From Acidimicrobiales bacterium (lineage in GTDB: Bacteria; Actinomycetota; Acidimicrobiia; Acidimicrobiales; CADCSY01), in contig JAUJNB010000009.1 in assembly GCA_030446545.1 (NCBI GenBank), positions 82,728 through 115,613 of the forward strand: a stretch of 32,886 bases of DNA, read 5' to 3'. The notes beneath the pieces were generated by a model. It had not been told where the DNA came from, ran no database searches, and saw nothing but the letters and a program-made list of their open reading frames with translations. The position numbers were made by a program, and so were the translations under genes. Position 1 is the first letter of the stretch; each line of letters starts with the position of its first letter. Shown here in pieces: positions 1 to 9,586 of the stretch.

Positions 1-369
1 CACGGCCACGGCCACGGAGGCCGCCGGCACAGCCACGCGCTGCCCGCCGACGTCTCCCCGCTGTCCCGCCGGGGACTGGTGGCCCTCGGGGCCTCCGGTG
101 GCCTGTTCCCCTCGCCGTCGGCCGTCCTGGTGGTGGTGAGCGCCGTCGGCCTCGGGCGAGCCGGCCTGGGACTGGCCCTGTTGGCGGCCTTCTCGGTCGG
201 TCTGGCCGCCACCCTCACGGCCGTGGGCCTCGGGCTGGTCTACGGACGGAGCTTCGTCGAGCGCCGGGGCCATGCCGCCCGGCTGCGCCTCCTGCCGGTG
301 GCGGGTGCCGTCGCCCTGGTGGCGCTGGGCCTGGTGGTGACCTTGCGGGGAGTGGCCGAGCTCTCTTGA
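1..369 (+). CDS. NicO/RcnA-like nickel/cobalt transporter, C-terminal part
   Basis: The reading frame is open from the first base, so the start lies outside the window and only about 122 C-terminal residues are present. The fragment opens with a His/Gly-rich stretch (HGHGHGGRRHSH), followed by three hydrophobic segments (roughly residues 28-50, 52-76 and 96-116) and ends after VTLRGVAELS. A His-rich cytoplasmic loop followed by a hydrophobic segment with a Gly-rich GGLFPSPSA motif is typical of the NicO/RcnA family, which moves Ni2+ or Co2+ across the inner membrane; the His cluster is the usual metal-binding loop. It converges on gltB with 25 bases between the stops and no visible hairpin. 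HoxN-type or HupE-type carriers are less likely alternatives because they lack this loop position. Confidence 0.7.
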   Translation, partial: HGHGHGGRRHSHALPADVSPLSRRGLVALGASGGLFPSPSAVLVVVSAVGLGRAGLGLALLAAFSVGLAATLTAVGLGLVYGRSFVERRGHAARLRLLPVAGAVALVALGLVVTLRGVAELS

Positions 370-394
370 CCTCCCGGAGGCGTCGGCGCTGCGA

Positions 395-3300
395 TCAGGA
401 GCTCGAGCCCACCCGACCGGCTCCCGACTCCTCGATGCGGCGCACCCGGTCGATGGGAAGCACGTGCCAGAAGTGGTCGCTGGCGGTGTCCCAGTCGGCC
501 AGCAGGGCCTTGGCCCGGAGCGAACCGGTGAGCTCGTGGTGGCGCTCGACCAACCAGCGCAGCTCCTCCATCGACTCGGCGTCGGGACGTTCGGCCTCCA
601 CCAGGGCGGGGTTGAGGTGGGCCATGAGCAGGGTGTCCGGGTCCCAGACAAAGGCCTGGCCACCGGTCATGCCCGCGCCCAGGTTGTAGCCCACCGAGCC
701 GAGGACGACGATCGTGCCGCCGGTCATGTACTCGCCGCAGTGGTCCCCGGTCCCCTCGACCACCGCAGTGGCGCCCGAGTTGCGCACCCCGAACCGCTCA
801 CCCGCCGACCCGGCCACGAACAGGTCGCCGCCGGTGGCGCCGTAGAGGCACGTGTTGCCGGCCAGCACCGGCTCGCCGGCGTCGTCGTCGGGCGGCATGA
901 TGACGATGCGGCCCCCGCCCATGGCCTTGCCCACGTAGTCGTTGGCCTCGCCCACCAGCTCGAGTTCGATGCCGTGGGTGAGGAAGGCGCCGAAGCTCTG
1001 CCCGGCGGAGCCGACGAAGCGGACGGTGGCCGTTCCCCGGGGCGGCCGCTCACCGAACTCGAGCGCCACCGCGCCGCCGAGGGCGGCACCGATGGCCCGG
1101 TCGGCGTTGACGATGGGGTACGCCAGCGTGACCTCGGCCCCGTCCCAGATGGGGCGGAAGGCGTCGGCCCGCAGGCGGTCGCCGAGCGCGGATCGGGGCT
1201 TTTGGATGGGGTCGCTGACCACGAAGCGCCGGGGGGCGGCCCCGTCGGCCGGAGCGGTGATCAGCGGGGTCAGGTCCATCGAGTCGGCCCGCACGTCGCC
1301 CACCGTCCGCTGGCGCAGGTGCTCCACCCGGCCGATGGCCTCGTCGAGAGAGCGCAGGCCGAGCGACGCCAGCAGGGCCCGGACCTCCTCGGCCACGTAG
1401 ACGAAGTAGGCGGCCACGCCTTCGGCGGTCCCGGTGAAGTTGGCCCGCAGGTTGGGCCGCTGGGTAGCGATGCCGGGCTTGCAGGTGTCGCGGTGGCAGG
1501 CCCGCAACATGATGCAGCCCTCGGCGATCATGGCCGCCGTCCCGAAGGAGAACTCGTCGGCGCCCATCAGGGCGGCCACCATCACGTGTCGTCCGGTCAT
1601 GAACCCGCCGTCGACGCGGAGGCGCACCCGGGCGCGGAGGTGGTTGTCGATCAGGGCCGCCTGGGTGTCGGCCAGGCCCAGCTCCCAGGGCATGCCGGCG
1701 TGCTTGATCGACGACAGAGGCGAGGCGCCGGTGCCGCCGTTGGCCCCGCTGATGTGGACCACGTCGGCCAGGGCCTTGACCACGCCGGCGGCCACCGTGC
1801 CCACCCCGTGCTCGGCCACCAACTTCACCGAGACCTCGGCCCCGTTGACCTGCTTGAGGTCGAAGATGAGCTGAGCCAGGTCCTCGATGGAGTAGATGTC
1901 GTGGTGCGGTGGGGGCGAGATCAGGGCCACCCCGGGCTGGGTGTGGCGCAGCAGGGCGATCTCCTCGGACACCTTGTGGCCCGGGAGCTGGCCGCCCTCG
2001 CCCGGCTTGGAGCCCTGGGCCACCTTGATCTGCAGCTCGTCGGCGTGGGCCACGTACTCGGGGGTGACGCCGAAGCGGCCCGAGGCGATCTGCTTGATGC
2101 GGCTGTTCTTGTCGCCGGTGGCCCGGCCCCTGGTGTGGAAGCGGGCGGTGCTCTCGCCTCCTCGCCGCAGTTGGACCGGGCGCCCAGCAGGTTCATGGCC
2201 TCGGCCAGGGTCTCGTGGGCCTCCCGCGAGAGCGAGCCGTGGGACATGGCCCCGGTGGAGAACCGGGTGACGATGGCCGTGGCCGGTTCGACCTCGTCGA
2301 GGGGCACGGGCGGGCCGGTCGCCACCAGGTCCAGGAGGTCCTGGAGCTCGGTCGGCGGGCGTTCGTTGACCAGGGCCGCATAGCGCTCGTAGAGGTCGTA
2401 GGAGCCGCCCTTGATGGCTCGCTGCAACAGGTGGGCGGCGGCCATCTCGTCGGTGGTCTTCACCAGGGTCAGGTCGGTCAGGGCGTCGACCACCTCCTTG
2501 CCCTTGCCGTGGTACTCCCCGCCCTTGCGCACCCGGTAGTAGCCGGGCGACTCCAGCTGCACCCGGGTTTCGACCGCAGCGGGCCAGGCGTCACCGTGGC
2601 ATGCCAGCACGTCGTGGCCCAGCGCCTCCCACCCGATGCCACCGACGGTGGAGCGGGTGCCCACGAAGCAGGTGTCCACCACCTCGCCCCCAGGCCGATG
2701 ATCTCGAAGATCTGGGCCCCCGGTAGGAGTCGACGGTGGAGATGCCCATCTTGGAGAAGATCTTGAGGGTCCCCTCCTCGACGGCCGACTGGAAGCGGTC
2801 CTGGGCCTCGGGGCTGACGGCGTCGGCGCTGTCGTCGGCGTCAGCCTCGGCCGCCACCGTCTGCAGGGCCAGTCGGGGGCAGATGGCGTCGGCTCCGTAG
2901 CCCAGCAGGGCAGCGATCTCATGGGTGTCCCGGGCGCTGTCGCTGACCACCACCAGGCTGGTGCGCGAGCGCAGGCGGCGAGCGATGAGGCGGTGGTGGA
3001 CCGCCCCGCAGGCCAGCAGCGACGGGATGGGCGCCCGGGTGGCCAGATGTCGGCGTGGTCGAGCACCAGGATGTCGGCGCCGTCGCTCACCAGGGCCTCG
3101 GCCTCGTCACCGAGACGCTGCACCCCGGCCCGGAGCCCGGCGGCGCCCTCGGCCACCGGGAAGGTGGCGTCGAGGGGGACGGTGGCGAACGGGAAGCGCT
3201 CCCGGTCGTAGAGGGCGAGGACGCCGGAGGGGAAGAGGAAGAACGAGCGCAGGGTCACCAGGCGGGCCGCCGCCGCCGTCTCGGTGAGGATGGGCTGGCG

Positions 3301-4845
3301 GGGGCCGAGCAGGGTGCGCAGGCTCATGACCCGTCGCTCGCGGATGGAGTCGATGGGCGGGTTGGTCACCTGGGCGAAGCGTTGGCGGAGGTAGTGGTGC
3401 ACGGGGCGGGGGCGGCCGGCCAGGTGGGGCAGGGGTGAGTCGTCACCCATGGCGAAGGTGGGCTCGTGGGCATCGGCGGCCATGGGCTTGAGCACCATGG
3501 CCAGCTCCTCCTTGGTGTAGCCGTGGGCCACCTGCCGGCGCTGCAGCTCCTCGGGCTCGGGCGGCACCTGGACGGGGTCGCCCAGCGAGAGCTCGAGGAG
3601 GCCGTCGGTCGTCCACCGGGCGTAGGGGGCGGCAGTGGCCATGCGCTCCTTGCACTCGGCGTCGTGGGTGATGCCGAGCACCGGGTCGACGAAGAGCATT
3701 TGGCCGGGGCCGAGCCGGCCCCGTTGCACCTGGCCGTGGCCCCGGGTGTCGACCGCGCCGGCCTCGGAGCAGCACACCACCAAGCCGTCCTCGCAGACCG
3801 ACCAGCGCAGCGGGCGCAGACCGTTGCGGTCGAGCGAGGCACCCACGCCGACGCCGTCGGTGAAGACGAGCCCGGCGGGGCCGTCCCAGGGCTCCATGAG
3901 GGCGGCGTGGTAGCGGTAGAAGCCGCGGAGCTCAGGCTCGAGGTCCCGGGCGTTCTCCCACGCCTCGGGGACGAGCATGGCCATGGCGTGGCGGACGTCG
4001 CGGCCGCCTCGCACCAGGAGCTCCACCGCCGAGTCGAGCTTGCCGGAGTCGGAGTCGTGAGGGTCCAGGACGGGGCGGCACAGCTCCTCGGGGCCGAGGC
4101 CGGCCTCGACCGTGCCCAGGATGGACCGGGCCATCATGCGGTGCTCGTTGCCCTGGATGGCGTTGATCTCGCCGTTGTGGCACATCATGCGGAAGGGCTG
4201 GGCCCGCTCCCAGCTGGGCGCGGTGTTGGTGGAGAAGCGCTGGTGGAACACGGCGAAGTGGCCCGCGAAGCGCTCGTCGGCCAGGTCCGGGTAGAAGTCG
4301 GCGAGGGCGTCGGCGGCGGCCAGGCCCTTGTAGACGACGGTGCGGGTGGAGCACGAGACCACGTAGACCCCCGTCGTGGTGGCCTCGATGCGCCGCCGGA
4401 AGCGGTAGGCCCGGCGCTCGGCCGCCCGGCCACCCTCGTCACCGTTGTCGGAGGGGTGCGCTGAGCCGAAGATCACCTGGAGCATCCCCGGCCGGGAGGT
4501 CCGGGCCTGGTCGCCCACGTGGCCGTCGTCGGTGGGCGGCACCCGCCAGTCGACCAACTCGATGCCTTCGGTGGCGGCCGCCGCCTCGATGGCGATGCGG
4601 GGGTCGTTCCCTCGCACGAACAGGTTGGCCACGCCGTGGCCCTCGCCGAAGATGGCGGCCGGGATGGGCACGAGCAGCCCCGACCCGTCGGCCGAGCGGG
4701 CATCGGCGGCCAAGGCCCCCCGGTGCTTGACGCAGGCCAACCCGCCGAGGGCGGCGGCCACGATCGACCGTGACGGTCGGCCGGCGGCGTCGGCCACGAA
4801 GCCGATCCCACAGGCATCCAGCTCAGGGCGAGAGGTGGGGCGCAT
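395..4845 (-). CDS. gltB: Glutamate synthase large subunit (GltB), interrupted by apparent frameshifts
   Basis: Large subunit of NADPH-dependent glutamate synthase, which makes two glutamates from glutamine and 2-oxoglutarate. Repaired length is about 1484 residues, normal for the family. The start at 4845 places the N-terminal nucleophile Cys12 in ACGIGFVA, after a short propeptide. An Ntn glutaminase domain follows (CVKHRGA, FHQRFSTNT, GEINAIQGN), then the central and FMN domains, the 3Fe-4S ligands in CIMLRACHRDTC, and the C-terminal beta-helix domain rich in Gly. The frame breaks near 3040, 2719, 2687 and 2157; in each case adding one G to a coding-strand G-run restores conserved sequence (for example DSYRGAQIFEIIGLGGEVVD). 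Four errors in runs look like sequencing error more than decay. No gltD is visible in the window. Confidence 0.93.
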
Positions 4846-4913
4846 ACCCGCCCCACGCTACCGCAGCCCCCGGACCCGGCCCTCAGGTTGACTCGGCCCA
4901 CAACGCTGGTTGC

Positions 4914-4960
4914 TCTGGCAGTGAACGGGCGCCGATGAGCGGTGCGGTCGCACTGCCAGA
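4914..4960. promoter_or_regulatory. 10-bp inverted repeat upstream of gltB
   Basis: TCTGGCAGTG at 4914-4923 is matched perfectly by its reverse complement CACTGCCAGA at 4951-4960, with a 27-base spacer. It lies about 70-115 bases upstream of the gltB start in the gap between gltB and the divergent AbiEi-like remnant. The spacing is long for a simple terminator, and both flanking genes point away from it, so a regulator site or looped operator is the likelier reading. The function is inferred. Confidence 0.4.
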
Positions 4961-5031
4961 AGCGGGGCGGTGAGCGACGGAGGAACGCCAGTCCACTGCG
5001 GTTGTCGCACCCCCTGGATAGCTTTCATGCC

Positions 5032-5665
5032 ATGCCAAACGCCGAGTTCGACCGGGCTATGCGTCGCCTGGCCGAGCAGCAGCACAGCGTGATATCGCGT
5101 GCCCAGGCACGAGGGCTGGGGGCAGACCGGGCGACGTTGGCCCGCCGCAGTGGTGGAGAGTGGGAAGCGCCGACGCGACTGTGCACCGTCCCCGGCTCCT
5201 GCCCCCGCACCACCGCACGGTCGTGGGGGGCGTTCCGGTGTCCACCGTTGCTCGAACACTGTTCGACCTTGCTGCCAGTCAACATCCGGGGTGGGTCGAG
5301 CGGGCCCTCGACAACGCCCTGACCCGGCGGCTGGTCAGCTTGGAGACGATGCGGGGCGTCTCCCTTGAGCTGCTCCAACGCGGTCGGACCCGGCAGCGCG
5401 CTCATGCGTCGGCTCCTCATGGCTCGTGGGGTCGGCTAGATCCCTCCGGAGAGCGGGCTCGAGGGACGCCGCACTTCGAGCGGCCGGGTTGGATGTCCTG
5501 CGCTTCACTGATGAGGAGGTGTGGGAGCAACCGGACCAGGTCGTGGCCAAGGTCCGCAGCGCCATCGCCGAGGCTCTACGGATGGCACGCCACGAGGCTC
5601 CCGGGGCCGGGCGACGGCGGTTGACCTGCCGAAGGAGCTGGTCAGAAGCGGGGCCAGGTGGGTGA
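5032..5665 (+). pseudogene. Decayed AbiEi-antitoxin-domain / DUF559-type protein
   Basis: Three frames together give one recognisable actinobacterial protein. It begins MPNAEFDRAMRRLAEQQHSV with a winged-helix start like AbiEi-type antitoxin domains (ISRAQARGLGADRATLARR). It continues after a shift near 5230 with VVGGVPVSTVARTLFDLAAS and WVERALDNALTRRLVSLETM, and ends in a third frame with RDAALRAAGLDVLRFTDEEVW, the typical tail of DUF559 nuclease-like domains. The part that normally carries the DUF559 core (the EVDG..H segment) is missing between about 5420 and 5480. Two shifts plus an internal loss make a non-functional gene likely. Its 3' end runs 24 bases into the converging acyltransferase gene. 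Confidence 0.6.
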
Positions 5666-6595
5666 GTGGGCGCCGGAGGAGTCGGGGGTGGAGCGGGGGC
5701 GGTGACGGTCGCCCAGGGCCCAGGCCCGGCGCCAGGAGGTGCCCTCGGGGCCGGTGAGGGAAGGGGACGTGCCCCGGGCGGCCCGCTGGCGGGCCGTCCA
5801 CCAGTCGGTGGCGGCCTCGTCGGCCAAGGCGGCCACGGCGGTCTCGATGCGCCCGGCGAAGCGGGTGGCGCTCTCACCCTGGAAGGGCCACAGCGGGGCC
5901 CCGAACGTGACCCGGCTGGTGCCGGGCGTGGGGCGCTTGTCGCCCTTGCCGAAGATGGCCCCGGTGCCCTCCACGTGGATGGGCACCACCGGCACGGCCG
6001 TGCGCAGGGCCAGGTAGGCGGCCCCGCCCCGGTGACCCCGGCCCCACCCGTCGGCGCTGCGGCCGCCCTCGGGGAAGATGAGGAGGCTCCAGCCCCCGCC
6101 GATGAGGTCGGCGGCCCGGTCGGCCGAGCGTCGCTCGATGCGGGTGCGCTCGATGGGGATGGCCCCGATGGCCAGCGCCGAGGCGGCCGAGGTCAGCCGG
6201 TTGGTGAAGAAGTAGTCGGCCGCGGCGGCCACCACCACCCGGTGGCGCCACGGTTCGGGGATGGACGTGAGCAGCAGGGGGGCGTCGAGGTGGCTGTGGT
6301 GGTTGGCGGCGAAGATGGCCGCCCCCTGCAGGCCGTGGAGGCGGTCGAGGCCGGTGCGCTCGGGAGCGGTCAAGGCCCGCACGCCCAGGCGCAGTGGGCC
6401 CTCGAGCACGAGCAGCCGGACGTGACGGGCCAGGGGGCGGCGGGCCCAGGTGGTGTCGTAGTCGGCCCCGGTGCGTCGGGCCGTGGGTGGACGCTCGTAG
6501 CCCCGGGGGACCAGCGGTGCCGACCAGGGGAACCCCGGTCGGGGGACCCGCAGCCGTACGTCTGCCAGCGAGGGCAGCGAGGGCAGGCGGCTCAC
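5642..6595 (-). CDS. PlsC-like 1-acylglycerol-3-phosphate acyltransferase family protein
   Basis: 317-residue lysophospholipid acyltransferase-type enzyme of the LPLAT/AGPAT fold, which transfers an acyl group to a glycerolipid or similar acceptor at the membrane. The HX4D catalytic box is seen as NHHSHLD after FAANH, the acceptor-binding box as FPEGGRSADG, and a third block as VPIHVEGTG. The N-terminal ~80 residues before LLVLEGPLRLGVRAL are an uncharacterised leader found in long actinobacterial members. The GTG start at 6595 overlaps the TGA of the upstream LarA-like gene by four bases (GTGA), so the two are translationally coupled and last in the lipid-type operon. The exact acceptor cannot be told from sequence. 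Confidence 0.85.
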   Translation of the reverse strand: MSRLPSLPSLADVRLRVPRPGFPWSAPLVPRGYERPPTARRTGADYDTTWARRPLARHVRLLVLEGPLRLGVRALTAPERTGLDRLHGLQGAAIFAANHHSHLDAPLLLTSIPEPWRHRVVVAAAADYFFTNRLTSAASALAIGAIPIERTRIERRSADRAADLIGGGWSLLIFPEGGRSADGWGRGHRGGAAYLALRTAVPVVPIHVEGTGAIFGKGDKRPTPGTSRVTFGAPLWPFQGESATRFAGRIETAVAALADEAATDWWTARQRAARGTSPSLTGPEGTSWRRAWALGDRHRPRSTPDSSGAHSPTWPRF

Positions 6596-8170
6596 GTCAC
6601 CTCGGCCAGCATCAGCGGCGGGCAGTGGAAGTGGGTGAGGGAGGGGTCGGGCCCCACCACATCGCTGGCCATCTCCAGGGCGTCGCGCATGGTGGTGGCC
6701 GGCTTGAAGCCCAGCCGGCGCACGGCTCTGGCGTTGCCGCCCACGATGATCACCCCGCCCAGGTGCTGGAGGGCGTGGGCCCCCCAGTACCACATGTAGA
6801 AGGGGTGGACACCGTGGTAGGCGTAGCTGGTGCGGTAGAGGTGGCGGTACCACTCGTCCTCGGCGAAGGACTGCTCGTAGCGCTTCTCGATCTCCAGCGG
6901 GTCGGTGGTCTCGGCCAGCACCTCCTCGAAGAAGTCGATGTAGCTGGGGTGGTGCACCGGGGTGGAACTCCCAGGGCGTGGGGTGGCTGATGATGAGCAC
7001 CCCGCCCTCGCGCACCAGCGGGCGCTGGCGGTAGAGGTTGAAGAAGTAGCCCAGGCCGGTGCACATGACCAGGATCGGGTTCATCACCGAGTTCACGTTG
7101 TAGGCGCAGATGTAGGGCAGGCCGATGGTGAGGATGTCGGCCTGGCCCTCGACGTGGACCACCTGCTGCTCGACCACCTTGGCCGTGGTCAGCTTGTGCA
7201 CGGCCTCGATCTCGCCGGCGTTGACGCCGGTCATGTTGTGGGGGCCAGCACCGACTGGAAGATCGAGCGCCGGAGCCGGCCGGGCGTGCGGGCCAGGGCC
7301 TTGGTGGAGGCCAGGTAGGACGAGCGGTCACGCAGCGACCACTCCCACTCCCGCTTCTGGAGGAAGTCGAACGGCTTGGGGAAGGTGTCGTTGTTGAGGG
7401 TGGTCTCGATCTGGAAGATCTTGACCCCGGCGTTGCGGATGACCTCGCCCATGCGCCAGTTCGACGAGTGCAGCTCGGAGCGGTGCTGGTCCATGAACGA
7501 ACGGCTGTGTTGCATGGTGCGCACATTGTGGTGGTGGCGCAGGCTGCGGTAGGAGGCCAGGCCGGTGGCGGTCGACTTGTGGCCCCCGTCCATGGCCACC
7601 AGGTTGATGTTGACGTAGACGAGCAGGTCGGACTCGGCCGCCCGCTTGGAGATCTCCACCTCCTCCCCTGCTCGGTCTCGCCGAGGAAAGCCAGGGCGTC
7701 GGGATCCTCGGCGTCGAAGTTGTACAGCAGGCCCCGCGGGGCGAAGGCGTCGTAGACCCGGTCGCCCACGGCGTGGCGCAGCTCGGCCTCGGTCATGCGT
7801 CGGTGCAGGGCCAGGGCGGCGATGAGGTGGACGTCGTCCACGCCGGCTTCGGCGGCCAGGTCGAGCACGGCCTCGATGACCCGTTGGCGCAGGTCGGGCC
7901 GGCGCATGGGGGCAGGGGCAGCGAGATGTCGTCGAAGGCGATGGTCAGGCGCATGCCCGGGAACAGCAGGGTCGGCAGCGGGTCGGAGTCCACCGGGTGC
8001 AGCAGAGCGTCTCGGATGGCGCCGTCGATGTCGGCCACCACGGGCAGGGGCTCGGGCGGGTAGACGATCCGGCTGCCCACGGGCAGGCCCTCCAGGCGGA
8101 AGCCGTTGCCGTGCATGAACAGCGTGGGCGGCGTGGACCGGTCGACCTCCAGCACGAATCCAGGTCTCAT
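6592..8170 (-). CDS. LarA/DUF2088-family protein (lactate racemase-like), frameshifted
   Basis: Reads in several frames as one protein of about 527 residues. The start ATG at 8170 gives MRPGFVLEVDRSTPP. The N-terminal part is a DUF2088 domain (LTIAFDDISLPLPP, then IAALALHRRMTEAELRHAVG, which matches the conserved His-containing block of LarA), and the C-terminal part contains MTGVNAGEIEAVHK and VNSVMNPILVMCTGLG. LarA itself is a nickel-pincer racemase; substrates of this family vary and none can be assigned here. Frame breaks near 7915, 7668 and 7242 each lack one base in a C- or G-run, and the one near 6957 is consistent with two missing C. It overlaps the acyltransferase start by four bases. 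Between it and the dehydrogenase lies a 233-base regulatory-looking gap. Confidence 0.72.
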
Positions 8171-8253
8171 CGGGTCCCGCCACCGCCTCGGTCCCCGGAC
8201 GGGTCCTGTCACCGAGCGGGACCCCTCACCTGCGCCTCGCTTCGCTCGGGCGG

Positions 8254-8362
8254 CCCTCGGTGCCACCCGTCCTCCCTCGGTGTCACCCAAGGCTGAGAGG
8301 GGGCCCCTCCCCTCGGTGCCACCCGTCCGGTGACCCCCTGGGTGCCACCACCCGGTGCCACC
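8254..8362. repeat. Array of five GGTGNCACC near-palindromic 9-mers
   Basis: GGTG(C/T)CACC occurs at 8259-8267, 8279-8287, 8315-8323, 8341-8349 and 8354-8362, with a degenerate copy at 8329. The first and third copies sit in an exact 19-bp direct repeat, CCCTCGGTGCCACCCGTCC, at 8254-8272 and 8310-8328; the second copy shares the same left flank at 8274. The 9-mer is a palindrome around its middle base, as expected of a dimeric protein site. The array fills the only sizeable gap in the 5.6-12 kb operon, just upstream of the LarA-like gene, so operator or internal-promoter control is a reasonable inference. Confidence 0.55.
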
Positions 8363-8403
8363 TCGTTACGGAGGATCGAATCGGCCTTCGGCCGATGCTG
8401 TGT

Positions 8404-9586
8404 TCATATGCGGTCTCGTTCCTTTTCTTGGCGGAGGTCGAAGGCGATCTTGACCGCACCTCGACTTCCCGCTTCGGCGGCGTGGGCCAGGGCGGCCACG
8501 TGGCGGTGCAGGGGATAGGTGGCCGAAGGTGCGCCGGCCCGGCCCGGGCTCGAACCCGTAGGCATAGGCCCCCACCAGCTCGACCTCCCGCTGCCACAGG
8601 GGGGTGAGGTCGACGGTGAGCGAGCCGGGCATGCCGACCATGACGATACGGCCACCGGGGCGGACGACGGCCAGGGCCTGGGCCAGGCTGGTGGCGTTGC
8701 CCACGCAGTCGACGACCACGTCGGCGCCTCCGGTGAGCTGCATCATCGGCGACGAGCCGTCGGGGCGGGCGGGGGGCGAGGCGTCGGCACCGGAGCGCCC
8801 GAGGACCTGCGAACCGGTGGCCCGGCGCACGGCCCGGGGCAGTGACGACGGCGCCACCACGTCCGTGGCTCCCAGCTCGCCGGCCAGGCGGCGCTGCTCG
8901 GGGTGCTTGGCCCCCACCAGGAGGCGGGCCGGTCTCACCCAGCGGGCCACCGCGGCGGCGGCGCACAGCCCGAGGGTGCCGGCACCGATGACCACGACGA
9001 CCCCGTCACGCCCGGCTCCGGCCTTGAGCGCCCCCCGCAGGGCACAGGCGGCAGGCTCGACCATGACGGCGGCCTCGTCGCTCATGGCGTCGGGCACGGG
9101 GTGGAGCTGGCTGTCGTGGGCCACCAGGGCCAGCGACCATCCTCCGCCGGTGTCGCAGCAGTAGCCGGTCTGCAGCCCGGGCGCGAGGCGGCCGAAGGCG
9201 ATGTTGGCGCAGCGACTGAGGTCGCCCTGGGCGCAGGCCGGACAGGGCGGGTCGATGGCCCGGGTGGCGCAACCCAGCACGGGCTCGAGCACCACCCGGC
9301 GGCCGTCGTCGAGGTCGCCCACCACCTCGTGGCCGGGGACGAAGGGGAAGCTGACCACGGGCTCGAACCAGGGCGAGGCCCGGCCGTCGACCGTGGCCAG
9401 GTCGGAGCCGCAGATGCCGGCCAGGCGGGGCCGCACCCGCTGCCACCCCGGGCCGGGCGGCGCCGGCGGGTCGACGTCGGCCAGGCGCAGGGGGCCGACC
9501 CGGGCGCCCCGCCCTGGGGCCAGGGCGCCGGCAGCCCGGGCGGCGGCGAAGCGGGGGAGGGAACGCTCGACCTGCAGGGCCTTCAT
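8404..9586 (-). CDS. Zinc-type medium-chain alcohol dehydrogenase, 3' end disrupted
   Basis: MDR-family dehydrogenase of about 390 residues, oxidising an alcohol or reducing an aldehyde with NAD(P). The GroES-like catalytic domain shows AGICGSDLATVDG (zinc-ligand Cys), VPGHEVVG (GHE motif) and the structural zinc loop CPACAQGDLSRCANI with its Cys residues. The Rossmann domain has VIGAGTLGL and later DCVGNATSL and VRPGGRIVMVG. ATG at 9586 overlaps the stop of the upstream reductase by four bases. Near 8525 the frame changes: after GPGRRTFG the family's usual SATYPLHRHVAALAHAAEAG resumes in another frame and ends RQEKERDRI at 8404. Roughly 15 residues normally found here also seem absent, so this may be a small deletion rather than a single-base error. 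Confidence 0.78.

Noticed and set aside
464..2383. 639-codon open frame on the plus strand across gltB
   Set aside because: Antisense to conserved gltB; composition (Gly, Val, His, Gln-rich) is that of a mirror frame in high-GC DNA.
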